From Sphingomonadales bacterium (GTDB taxonomy: Bacteria > Pseudomonadota > Alphaproteobacteria > Sphingomonadales > Sphingomonadaceae), in NCBI GenBank assembly GCA_016714795.1, contig JADKCA010000003.1:1-64000 (forward strand): 64,000 nucleotides of DNA. Direction: 5' to 3'. The notes beneath the pieces were generated by a model. The model saw nothing but the letters and a program-made list of their open reading frames with translations, ran no database searches and was not told the origin of the DNA. Shown here one piece after another: positions 8,175 through 15,443 of the stretch (the stretch's first letter is position 1; every line of letters begins with the position of its first letter). The translations under genes were made by a program, and so were the position numbers.

Positions 8175-8954
8175 TCAGGCAGGCACCGCCGCCAGAAAGT
8201 CATAGGGATCAATGCCCGATGACCGGAAAGCGGCGTGTGCCTGCCGATAGACAGTCGGCTCGCTTATGCCCATCCGCTTGCGGGCGGCCTCCAGCGGTTC
8301 GGCGAGCAATGCCATGATGTCCTGCTCCACCAGCCGCTGCGCCAGTTTGCCTGACTTGTGAGACTGGCGCACCGCCGCAAGCACCGGCGCATCGGCCTTC
8401 ACCCGCCGCTTGATCTCCAGCGCACCGGCCCATGACAAGAACCACGGCATCCAGCCGCGATCCTGCCCATAGGAAAAGCCCAGCGCGCACTGCTCGCCCA
8501 GCGCATCGCGGCCATAGCCGGTCAGCACATGCACCAGATCATGCACGTCGCGCAGTCGCTCTCCATACCATTGCATCTGGTCATCATAGCGCGGACGGCC
8601 CACATTCATCTTCTCGGACTCGGCCACCAATCCGGCGGCAGACAGGCCTTCACGCTTCATGAATGCCATATAGGCGTGCGCCACGCTATCCGCAGGCAGC
8701 TTGGAGTGCGTGTCATGAGCATCCATCAGCGGCGCGAGCAATGGCTCCCGCGCCATCAGCGCCTGCCCCTTCGGACTTTCGCAAAAGCGCCTCGCGCGGG
8801 CGAGAAATTCCTTGCTCGGCAAGGCCTCACCAATGTGGAACACCTGCTCGGTATCCTCCTTGTCCTTGATGAGGATGCGGAAATGGGCGAGCGCCTTGAG
8901 CGGGCGGAAACGGGCCTTGGGCCTGCGCGGATCGAGGAAGATGGTGGGGGTCAT
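8175..8954 (-). CDS. Ubiquinone biosynthesis protein Coq4
   Basis: A 259-residue Coq4-family protein. The zinc-binding signature HDLVHVLTGYGRD is at residues 138-150 (His138, Asp139, His142), followed by the conserved helical C-terminal half. Coq4 acts in ubiquinone synthesis, in eukaryotes as a scaffold and, from recent work, in the C1 decarboxylation/hydroxylation step; alphaproteobacteria carry it scattered outside other ubi genes, as here. The ATG at 8954 is taken over an upstream one at 8996 because MTPTIFLDP is the likelier beginning; neither has a strong ribosome site. Confidence 0.85.
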   Translation of the reverse strand: MTPTIFLDPRRPKARFRPLKALAHFRILIKDKEDTEQVFHIGEALPSKEFLARARRFCESPKGQALMAREPLLAPLMDAHDTHSKLPADSVAHAYMAFMKREGLSAAGLVAESEKMNVGRPRYDDQMQWYGERLRDVHDLVHVLTGYGRDALGEQCALGFSYGQDRGWMPWFLSWAGALEIKRRVKADAPVLAAVRQSHKSGKLAQRLVEQDIMALLAEPLEAARKRMGISEPTVYRQAHAAFRSSGIDPYDFLAAVPA

Positions 8955-8966
8955 GACGGAGAAGAT

Positions 8967-9185
8967 ATGGATGCTGACAGGAATGTCAACAATCACCTCT
9001 CAACCACGCGCATCGCCACGTTGCAGATCGTCACTGCATCGCCATCGACATTCAGCCCCGTCACCCGCGCGCGCGACAGCGGCGATGTCCACCGCTGCTT
9101 CTCCACCGGCCCCACCGCCTCCTGTCTGACCGGCCCGGTGCTGGAAGAAACCCATTATCCCGAGGTGCGGGTGGTGCGGGGTTAA
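8967..9185 (+). other. Orphan 72-codon open frame, possibly a gene remnant
   Basis: Between the divergent coq4 start and the 3' end of phoD a frame encodes a 72-residue polypeptide ending GPVLEETHYPEVRVVRG. The composition is plausible for protein but there is no ribosome site at the ATG at 8967, and the frame ends inside the phoD stop region. It may be the 3' end of a lost gene, a very small gene or chance. Nothing else is seen in 8955-9181. Confidence 0.25.
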
Positions 9186-10969
9186 GCCTCCACCCAATCC
9201 CCCATCGCACCCCCATCACCCGCCTTCAGCCGGTATGATTTCAGCACGAACCGCTCATATTTTTTGTCCAGAACGGTGGACATGCCGATCAGTTCCGCCG
9301 TCACCTCATCCGCCGTCAGGGTGACAAGGCTGTATCCTTTGGTGAGGTGCTGGCAGAATTTCACCTCCGGGCAGGATTGCGAGAAAAGCGGGCCAAGCTC
9401 CACATGGCCGAGCATATTGCCCAGGCTGCTGCTGGTGATCGCGGACGTGCCCAGTTCGGCGGCGACCCGCTTGCCGCCCGCATCGCGCAACGTGTTGACC
9501 CAGAAGGCATGACTGTCTCCAGAGAGCACGACCGGCCTTCCGCCTACTGCCGAGAAGGTCGCATCCATGCGGGTGCGCGCGGCGGGATAGGCGCTCCAGC
9601 CATCAAATTCGAACGGCAGATCGGTGGGAAGCGTTTCGAGTTGCTTGAGCCAGGGCCGCAGTTGCGGCGCGGCCTTGGCATAGGCCGTCTGCCAGCCCTC
9701 TGGCCCCAGATGGCGGACAATATCCACGCCGGTGGTGCGCGCCATCACCATCTGGTTGCCGATCAGCTGCCAGCGTTTGCCCGCCTGAACCGAGGCTTTG
9801 AGCTGGCCTTCCAGCCACGCCTCCAGACCCTTGCCGAACACGCTGCGATCCGGCCTGGCGAGTGCGCGGCGCAGACTGTCCGGATCGACGCGCACGGCAT
9901 AGGGCGCAGGCAGATCGCGGCCTTGCATGGCGGCGCTGATCATCGCCTTGCGCGTTTCCGCATCGGTGACGGGCTTGGGGCTGGCGGCGTCGCTCATGTC
10001 GAGCACAAGCCAGGTGGCGTCGTGCGGATCGCGCAGGTCGATCTGCTTGTCTCGCCCGACATGGCGGTTTTCCATCATGATGATCGTCGCCAGATTGCCA
10101 AGTTCGAACGTGCGGCTAATGTCTTCGCGCGGCTTGCCGGGGGCCGGCGGGCGGATGGGCAGCCATTCGTAAAATGCCTGCACCGAAGCCGCCTTTCGGT
10201 TGCCCCATGCGCCCTCGTTCGGCTGATGATTCTGCGCCCCGCCAGTCCACGCATCATTGGCGGTTTCATGATCGTCCCACACCACGATCCAAGGCGCGCG
10301 GGCGTGCGCGGCCTGCAAATCGGCATCGGTGCGGTAACAGGCGTGGCGCGCGCGATAATCGTTGAGCGTCACCGCTTCGTTGAGCGGCAGCGGCACCCGC
10401 CCGATCTTGCTGCCGATGCTCATCCCCAACTGATCCGGCCCGCCGCCATATTCGTAAATATAGTCGCCCAGATGCAGCACCAGATCGAGCCGCTCCAGCT
10501 CCGCCATATCCCGATAGGCGTTGAAATGACCGCCCGAATAGAGCGCGCAGGAAGCGACTGCCATCACCACGGAGGCCACATCGCCCACCGGCAGCGTCTT
10601 CGTGCGCCCGACAGGAGAGATCATCCCACCCGCCTTGAACCGATAGAAATAGGGCGTGTCGGGCTTCAAGCCATCCGCATCCACCTTCACCGTATAGTCC
10701 GCCGCTGCATCGGTGGCGGTCACGCCGCGCCTCACGACGCGCCGGAACGCCGCGTCACGAGCCATTTCCCAAGCAACCTTGATGGGACCATCTTGCGCGG
10801 CCTGCGGCGTCACCCGCGTCCACAGGATCACCCGATCCTGCAACGGATCGCCCGAAGCGACACCATGGAGGAAACCCGCGGACGGGGCCTTCCCCGTCGC
10901 AGCGCCAGACGCCGCCGCCAGTAGCGCGCCGCCGACCGTGAATATGGCTTCGCGTCGATCCAGTTTCAT
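9182..10969 (-). CDS. phoD: Alkaline phosphatase D (PhoD family)
   Basis: A 595-residue exported phosphodiesterase/phosphomonoesterase of the PhoD type. The N-terminus has a twin-arginine signal (LDRREAIFTVGGALL), then FLHGVASGDPLQDRVILWTR, the usual PhoD fibronectin-like entry domain. The metallo-phosphatase core shows HLGDYIYEYGGG, VVWDDHETANDAW and VVLSGDSHAFW, which supply the Fe/Ca ligands. It releases phosphate from organic esters in the periplasm. GGAGGG lies eight bases before the ATG at 10969. I see no Pho box directly upstream, only a single CTGTCAC half-site near 11082. Confidence 0.92.
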   Translation of the reverse strand: MKLDRREAIFTVGGALLAAASGAATGKAPSAGFLHGVASGDPLQDRVILWTRVTPQAAQDGPIKVAWEMARDAAFRRVVRRGVTATDAAADYTVKVDADGLKPDTPYFYRFKAGGMISPVGRTKTLPVGDVASVVMAVASCALYSGGHFNAYRDMAELERLDLVLHLGDYIYEYGGGPDQLGMSIGSKIGRVPLPLNEAVTLNDYRARHACYRTDADLQAAHARAPWIVVWDDHETANDAWTGGAQNHQPNEGAWGNRKAASVQAFYEWLPIRPPAPGKPREDISRTFELGNLATIIMMENRHVGRDKQIDLRDPHDATWLVLDMSDAASPKPVTDAETRKAMISAAMQGRDLPAPYAVRVDPDSLRRALARPDRSVFGKGLEAWLEGQLKASVQAGKRWQLIGNQMVMARTTGVDIVRHLGPEGWQTAYAKAAPQLRPWLKQLETLPTDLPFEFDGWSAYPAARTRMDATFSAVGGRPVVLSGDSHAFWVNTLRDAGGKRVAAELGTSAITSSSLGNMLGHVELGPLFSQSCPEVKFCQHLTKGYSLVTLTADEVTAELIGMSTVLDKKYERFVLKSYRLKAGDGGAMGDWVEA

Positions 10970-11055
10970 ATTTGCGCCCTCCGGTGTGATGCTGTGTGGC
11001 ATCCATCAGGCGAATGAGCGAAAAGCTCAACCGGAAACTGCCCGCTCTTTCCCGG

Positions 11056-11086
11056 TCATTGCGAGCGCAGCGAAGCCATCCAGTGA
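11056..11086. repeat. Dispersed GCGAGCGCAGCGAAG-type intergenic repeat
   Basis: The stretch beginning TCATTGCGAGCGCAGCGAAG resembles a very common short interspersed sequence (CATTGCGAGCG-AGCGAAGCAATCC) found between genes of many proteobacteria. Only this copy is seen in the window, so its repetition is taken from general knowledge. It lies upstream of phoD. Confidence 0.4.
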
Positions 11087-11120
11087 CAGCTAAGATTTGA
11101 TTGCACGACCCAAAACTACT

Positions 11121-11537
11121 TCACCTTGGGAGGGCAGTCCTTCCACATGCAAATTCCATTATAGTATATCCAACGCTTCCCAGAACTACTGGGTCATAGT
11201 TAAAATCAAAATCAGATTCTCTATCACTCTTCAACACAGTGCCATCTGGGCTGTAGTGTACGATAGATACCACCAACATGGTTTCAGATTTGCAATCAAA
11301 CTGACTCAACGTCACTCCTGATCGCGCCTTTTGGGTTCTCACTTTGCTGAAATCCCAATTCACCCATATCTGGCGAACGGGAAATGGACGACGGATCTCA
11401 ATAGGAGGCAGCTCTCGTACCTTGGTCGGATCAACTGACACAACCGTCCCGTTGTCGCTTGTCGTGAGATACTCCCACTCCTGAGCTTGGGCTGAGCCCG
11501 TCGCCAGAAATGACGCAATCAGAAACTTCCAAATCAT
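11121..11537 (-). CDS. Surface-adhesin-E-like exported protein
   Basis: A 138-residue protein with a short signal peptide ending GSAQAQ (residues 14-19) and the pattern EWEYL..GTVVSVDPTKVRELPP..RQIWVNWDFSKV, which resembles the surface-adhesin E / acid-stress family found in many proteobacteria. It probably is periplasmic or surface-exposed. The gene and its flanks (11100-11690) are clearly richer in A+T than anything around, with codons such as ATA, TTA and AAT, a sign of recent acquisition. Family assignment is tentative. Confidence 0.55.
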   Translation of the reverse strand: MIWKFLIASFLATGSAQAQEWEYLTTSDNGTVVSVDPTKVRELPPIEIRRPFPVRQIWVNWDFSKVRTQKARSGVTLSQFDCKSETMLVVSIVHYSPDGTVLKSDRESDFDFNYDPVVLGSVGYTIMEFACGRTALPR

Positions 11538-11731
11538 AAAACCTCCGACTCGTCTATGCTACTACGGTAGAGACATGTTTCGCTTAAGCGCCTCAACTAC
11601 AGCTTCAAATGTTACGGCCCAAATCAAGATTTTCCTGCATACTTTGTATATTTCGGAAAAGCATTTCATTTCACCCCTTCGCGCGAACCACCCCCATTGC
11701 CCCGCGCCCCGCGCCCGCCTATGTTCGCTCT

Positions 11732-13918
11732 ATGTCCCTCATCATCCGCACCAATTTGTCAGAGCCGGAAACCGGCCAGACCTTCATCCCCCATCGGCCA
11801 GAGCGCCCGCCCAAGGTGGATGGCGGCAGGCCACTTAAAGTTGTCTCTGACTATCAGCCTGCGGGCGATCAACCCACCGCCATCGCCGAACTGGTGGAGG
11901 GTGTGCAATCGGGCGAGAAGGATCAGGTGCTGCTCGGCGTCACCGGCTCCGGCAAGACCTTCACCATGGCCAAGGTGATCGAAGCGGTGCAGCGCCCTGC
12001 CCTCATCCTCGCGCCCAACAAGATCCTCGCCGCGCAGCTCTATGGCGAGATGAAAAGCTTTTTCCCCGACAATGCGGTGGAATATTTCGTGTCCTATTAC
12101 GATTATTACCAGCCCGAAGCCTATGTGCCGCGCTCCGACACCTATATCGAAAAAGAATCGAGCGTGAACGAGGCGATTGACCGGATGCGTCACTCCGCCA
12201 CGCGCTCTCTGCTGGAACGGGACGATGTGATCATCGTCGCCTCCGTCTCCTGCCTGTACGGCATCGGCTCGGTCGAAACCTATTCGGCGATGATCTTCGA
12301 CCTGAAAAAGGGGCAGACGCAGGATCAGCGCGAGGTGATCCGCAAGCTGGTGGCGCTGCAATATAAGCGCAATGATGCGGCCTTTGCGCGCGGCAATTTC
12401 CGCGTGAAGGGCGACAATCTGGAGCTGTTCCCCAGCCATTATGAAGACACCGCATGGCGCATCAGCTTTTTCGGCGACGAAATTGAAGAGATTGTGGAAT
12501 TTGATCCGCTGACCGGCAAGAAGGTGGCGTCGCTCGATTATGTCCGCGTCTATGCGAACAGCCACTATGTCACGCCCGGCCCCACGCTCAAACAGGCGAT
12601 GGAAGCGATCAAGCTGGAGCTGAGCATCCGGCTGGAAGAACTTGTGAAGGAAGGCAAGTTGCTGGAAGCGCAACGGCTGGAGCAGCGCACCAATTTTGAT
12701 CTGGAGATGATCCAGGCGACCGGCAGTTGCGCGGGCATCGAAAATTACAGCCGCTTCCTCACCGGGCGTCTGCCGGGTGAGCCGCCACCAACCCTGTTCG
12801 AATATCTTCCGGAAAACGCTCTGCTGTTCGTGGACGAAAGCCACCAGACGATCGGGCAGGTCAACGGCATGGCGCGCGGGGACCACCGACGCAAACTGAC
12901 GCTCGCCGAATATGGATTTCGCCTGCCAAGTTGCATCGACAACCGCCCCTTACGCTTCAACGAGTGGGACGTGATGCGCCCGCAAACCACCTATGTCTCT
13001 GCCACGCCGGGCCATTGGGAGATGGAACAGACCGGCGGCGTGTTTGCCGAACAGGTGATCCGCCCGACAGGCCTGATCGACCCGCCTGTGGAGATCAAGC
13101 CGGTGGAAGATCAGGTGCAGGATTGCATCAACGAATGCCGCAAAACAGCGGAAGCAGGCTATCGCACGCTCGTCACCACGCTCACCAAGCGGATGGCGGA
13201 GGATCTGACCGAATTCATGCACGAAGCGGGCTTGCGCGTGCGCTACATGCACTCGGACGTGGAAACGCTCGAACGCATCGAGCTGATCCGCGATCTGCGC
13301 ATGGGCGTTTATGACGTACTGGTGGGCATCAACCTGCTGCGCGAGGGGCTGGACATTCCCGAATGCGGGCTGGTGACGATTCTGGATGCGGACAAGGAAG
13401 GCTTTCTGCGTTCCGAAACCTCGCTGATCCAGACCATCGGCCGCGCCGCGCGCAACGTGGATGGCCGCGTGATCCTCTATGCAGACCGGATGACCGGCAG
13501 CATGGAACGCGCCATCGCCGAGACGGACCGCCGCCGCGAAAAGCAGCGGGCCTATAACACCGAACACGGCATCACGCCCGAAACGATCAAGCGCGCGATC
13601 GGAGACATCATCAAGGACGTTTCCAACCGCGACAGCGTGATGGTGGAGATCGAAGACGGCCCGGCGCACATGGTCGGCCATAATCTGCGCGCCTATATCG
13701 AAGAGCTCGAAAAGAAGATGCGTGCAGCAGCGGCAGACCTTGAATTTGAAGAGGCAGGCCGTTTGAGGGATGAAATCCGCGCGCTGGAAGCCGAAGAACT
13801 GGGCCTCCCAGCCGGAGAGCAGCGCGCGCCCATGATGGGCCGGAGCAACGAAGGCAAGCCGGGGACGCGCAAGGGGCGGTTCGGGAAGAGTACGAAGTTC
13901 AAGGGGCGGGGGCGGTGA
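11732..13918 (+). CDS. uvrB: Excinuclease ABC subunit B
   Basis: A 728-residue UvrB, the damage-verifying helicase of nucleotide excision repair that works with UvrA and UvrC in the cytoplasm. Walker A GVTGSGKTF is at residues 69-77, the beta-hairpin SYYDYYQPEAYVP follows, then LFVDESH (motif II) and TIGRAARN (motif VI). The C-terminal UVR coiled-coil that binds UvrC is EELEKKMRAAAADLEFEEA. The start MSLIIRTNLS at 11732 is preferred to one 41 codons upstream, which would encode AT-rich-region sequence; no ribosome site is obvious. Length is normal. Confidence 0.97.
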   Translation: MSLIIRTNLSEPETGQTFIPHRPERPPKVDGGRPLKVVSDYQPAGDQPTAIAELVEGVQSGEKDQVLLGVTGSGKTFTMAKVIEAVQRPALILAPNKILAAQLYGEMKSFFPDNAVEYFVSYYDYYQPEAYVPRSDTYIEKESSVNEAIDRMRHSATRSLLERDDVIIVASVSCLYGIGSVETYSAMIFDLKKGQTQDQREVIRKLVALQYKRNDAAFARGNFRVKGDNLELFPSHYEDTAWRISFFGDEIEEIVEFDPLTGKKVASLDYVRVYANSHYVTPGPTLKQAMEAIKLELSIRLEELVKEGKLLEAQRLEQRTNFDLEMIQATGSCAGIENYSRFLTGRLPGEPPPTLFEYLPENALLFVDESHQTIGQVNGMARGDHRRKLTLAEYGFRLPSCIDNRPLRFNEWDVMRPQTTYVSATPGHWEMEQTGGVFAEQVIRPTGLIDPPVEIKPVEDQVQDCINECRKTAEAGYRTLVTTLTKRMAEDLTEFMHEAGLRVRYMHSDVETLERIELIRDLRMGVYDVLVGINLLREGLDIPECGLVTILDADKEGFLRSETSLIQTIGRAARNVDGRVILYADRMTGSMERAIAETDRRREKQRAYNTEHGITPETIKRAIGDIIKDVSNRDSVMVEIEDGPAHMVGHNLRAYIEELEKKMRAAAADLEFEEAGRLRDEIRALEAEELGLPAGEQRAPMMGRSNEGKPGTRKGRFGKSTKFKGRGR

Positions 13919-13921
13919 TGC

Positions 13922-13949
13922 TTGCATAATGCTGGCATTATGCTATCAT
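13922..13949 (+). promoter_or_regulatory. Toxin-antitoxin promoter with operator palindrome
   Basis: TTGCAT (13922-13927) and TATCAT (13944-13949) are spaced by 16 bases and form a sigma70-type promoter. The perfect inverted repeat GCATAATGC (13924-13932) and GCATTATGC (13935-13943) with a 2-base centre fills the space between the two boxes. This is the arrangement expected for autoregulation by the ribbon-helix-helix antitoxin that follows. Confidence 0.75.
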
Positions 13950-13970
13950 TTTAACTGCAAGGAGCTGAAC

Positions 13971-14207
13971 ATGGCCACACTGTCAATCCGCAAGCTGGAT
14001 GATCGCCTCTATGAGCGCTTGGGCCTAAGGGCAAAAAGCAACAATCGCTCGCTTGAAGCCGAAGTGCGCGACATTCTGGAAGGCGCCCTGCCCGCCCATG
14101 ACTCCCTGATTTCGGACCTGCGCAACTACCATGCGAAGATGCGGGCGTTGCACAAGGAACTGCCAGACAGCACGCCCCTGATCCGCGCCATTCGGGATGA
14201 GGAATGA
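13971..14207 (+). CDS. Ribbon-helix-helix antitoxin (FitA/VapB type)
   Basis: A 78-residue protein whose N-terminus MATLSIRKLDDRLYERL and following NNRSLEAEVRDIL form the Arc/MetJ-like ribbon-helix-helix used by FitA and some VapB antitoxins; the C-terminal tail (KMRALHKELPDSTPLI) would block the toxin's active site. AAGGAG stands six bases before the ATG at 13971. The stop overlaps the toxin start by four bases (ATGA), so the two are translationally coupled. It should repress its own promoter through the palindrome upstream. Confidence 0.85.
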   Translation: MATLSIRKLDDRLYERLGLRAKSNNRSLEAEVRDILEGALPAHDSLISDLRNYHAKMRALHKELPDSTPLIRAIRDEE

Positions 14208-14632
14208 TCGTCGTTGATGCAAGTCTCGCAGCAAAATGGGTGCTGTGGGAAGCGCATTCGGATGCAGCCCTCGATTTCTGGGAAAAGCATGTCGGCGATC
14301 TCGCTGCACCGGATCTGATCGCGGTCGAAGTGGCCAGCGCCCTCGTCAGCCGGGCCAACATGGATAAATCGCTGACCGAAGCGATGCGAGAGGGCTTGCG
14401 GCACTGGTCTCGCCTGATGGCCGGGACAGGAATTCAGCAATTCCGCGTCACGACTTCGCGCGTGCAGCGCGCCGCCGATCTCGCCATGACACTCGGCCAT
14501 CCGGTGAAAGACTGCCTCTACCTCGATCTCGCCGCCGAACTGGATTGCCCGCTCATCACCTGCGACGTGAAATTCGCGGCCAAGGCGCGGGGGGTGTATG
14601 CTGCGGTGCGGGTGTTGGGGGATGGTGAATGA
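14204..14632 (+). CDS. PIN-domain ribonuclease toxin (VapC type)
   Basis: A 142-residue PIN-domain protein. The four acidic residues of the metal site are visible: Asp5 in IVVDAS, Glu42 in AVEVASAL, Asp103 in VKDCLYLDLA and Asp121 in TCDVKFA. VapC toxins cleave tRNA or rRNA and stop translation until neutralised by the partner antitoxin. All catalytic positions are intact, so the pair looks functional. The target RNA cannot be told from sequence. Confidence 0.88.
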   Translation: MIVVDASLAAKWVLWEAHSDAALDFWEKHVGDLAAPDLIAVEVASALVSRANMDKSLTEAMREGLRHWSRLMAGTGIQQFRVTTSRVQRAADLAMTLGHPVKDCLYLDLAAELDCPLITCDVKFAAKARGVYAAVRVLGDGE

Positions 14633-14730
14633 GCAGAGACTTGAATGGCGTGAAACACTGGGACATTGAGCGAAGATGGATTGGATTGGGAGCCAAGTCC
14701 GAAACGAAAATAGCGAAAAATTGAACCTCG

Positions 14731-14823
14731 CTCTCGGAAAACGGTAACCCGACGCTGGAAACACTGACTTCCGTGCTTGATGCGCTCGGCCTTGAACTGA
14801 CTGTGCAGAAGCGCGCCGCCTGA
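14731..14823 (+). pseudogene. 3' remnant of a HigA-like antitoxin gene
   Basis: Thirty codons read LSENGNPTLETL followed by TSVLDALGLELTVQKRAA and a stop. This is the C-terminal end of an XRE-type addiction-module antitoxin (COG3636-like), where an A/S-LSENGNPTL turn precedes a final helix ending LGL-L. The helix-turn-helix and the start are missing; the sequence upstream has stops in this frame. The partner toxin is absent. It sits directly after the intact VapBC pair. Confidence 0.55.
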
Positions 14824-14862
14824 GCTTTGCCCGCCTGCCGCCAATGTTCGGTCAGCGCGTGA

Positions 14863-15387
14863 CTATCCTGCGCGGCGCAGCTTGGTGAGCTTTTTCAGCA
14901 GCATGTCACGCTTCAGACGAGACAGATGGTCCACGAACAAGATGCCTTCCAGATGGTCCATTTCGTGCTGGAGGCAGGTGGCGAGAAGGCCTTCGAGCTG
15001 TTCATCGTGGCTTTCACCCTTTTCATCCAGCCAGCGCGCGCGGACGGCGGCGGGGCGGACGACATCGGCATATTGTTCGGGGACCGACAGGCAGCCTTCG
15101 TTATAAACCGACTCCTCTTCGGATTCCTCAAGGATTTCGGGATTGATGAAGACGCGCGGGCAGCGCACGGCATTGCCTTCCTCATCTTCGTCTTCCTGAA
15201 GATCGATCACCAGAACCTGTTTAGGCACGCCCACCTGAATGGCGGCGAGGCCGATGCCGGGGGCGGCATACATGGTGTCAAACATGTCTGAAATGAACGC
15301 GCGCAGATCATCATCCACTGCGTCAACGGGGGTGGAGACCGTCTTGAGAACGGGATCGGGGATTTCGAGAATGGGAAGAATGGCCAT
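14863..15387 (-). CDS. def: Peptide deformylase
   Basis: A 174-residue enzyme that removes the formyl group from nascent proteins. All three motifs are intact: GIGLAAIQVG (44-53), EGCLSVPE (97-104, metal ligand Cys99) and QHEMDHLEG (140-148, His141 and His145, catalytic Glu142). Length and start are normal for type I deformylases. An acidic stretch (QEDEDEEGN) is inserted near residue 64, as is common in alphaproteobacteria. It stands alone here, not beside fmt. Confidence 0.96.
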   Translation of the reverse strand: MAILPILEIPDPVLKTVSTPVDAVDDDLRAFISDMFDTMYAAPGIGLAAIQVGVPKQVLVIDLQEDEDEEGNAVRCPRVFINPEILEESEEESVYNEGCLSVPEQYADVVRPAAVRARWLDEKGESHDEQLEGLLATCLQHEMDHLEGILFVDHLSRLKRDMLLKKLTKLRRAG

Positions 15388-15443
15388 GGCGTGCAGGTAG
15401 GAAGGTGCGGGCCGCTGGTCAAGATGCGGCCCGCTTTCCGCGC

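Noticed and set aside
9347..10924. A 525-codon open frame opposite phoD
   Set aside because: Composition (Arg, His, Gly, Pro) is that of an antisense shadow; phoD is intact on the other strand.
11056..11100. Possible Pho box upstream of phoD
   Set aside because: Only one CTGTCAC half-site is present (about 11082-11088, minus strand) and no second unit at 11 bases.
11609..11731. A 41-codon N-terminal extension of uvrB
   Set aside because: It would encode AT-rich-patch sequence (ILCIFRKSISFHPFA) unlike any UvrB start; MSLIIRTNLS is the usual beginning.
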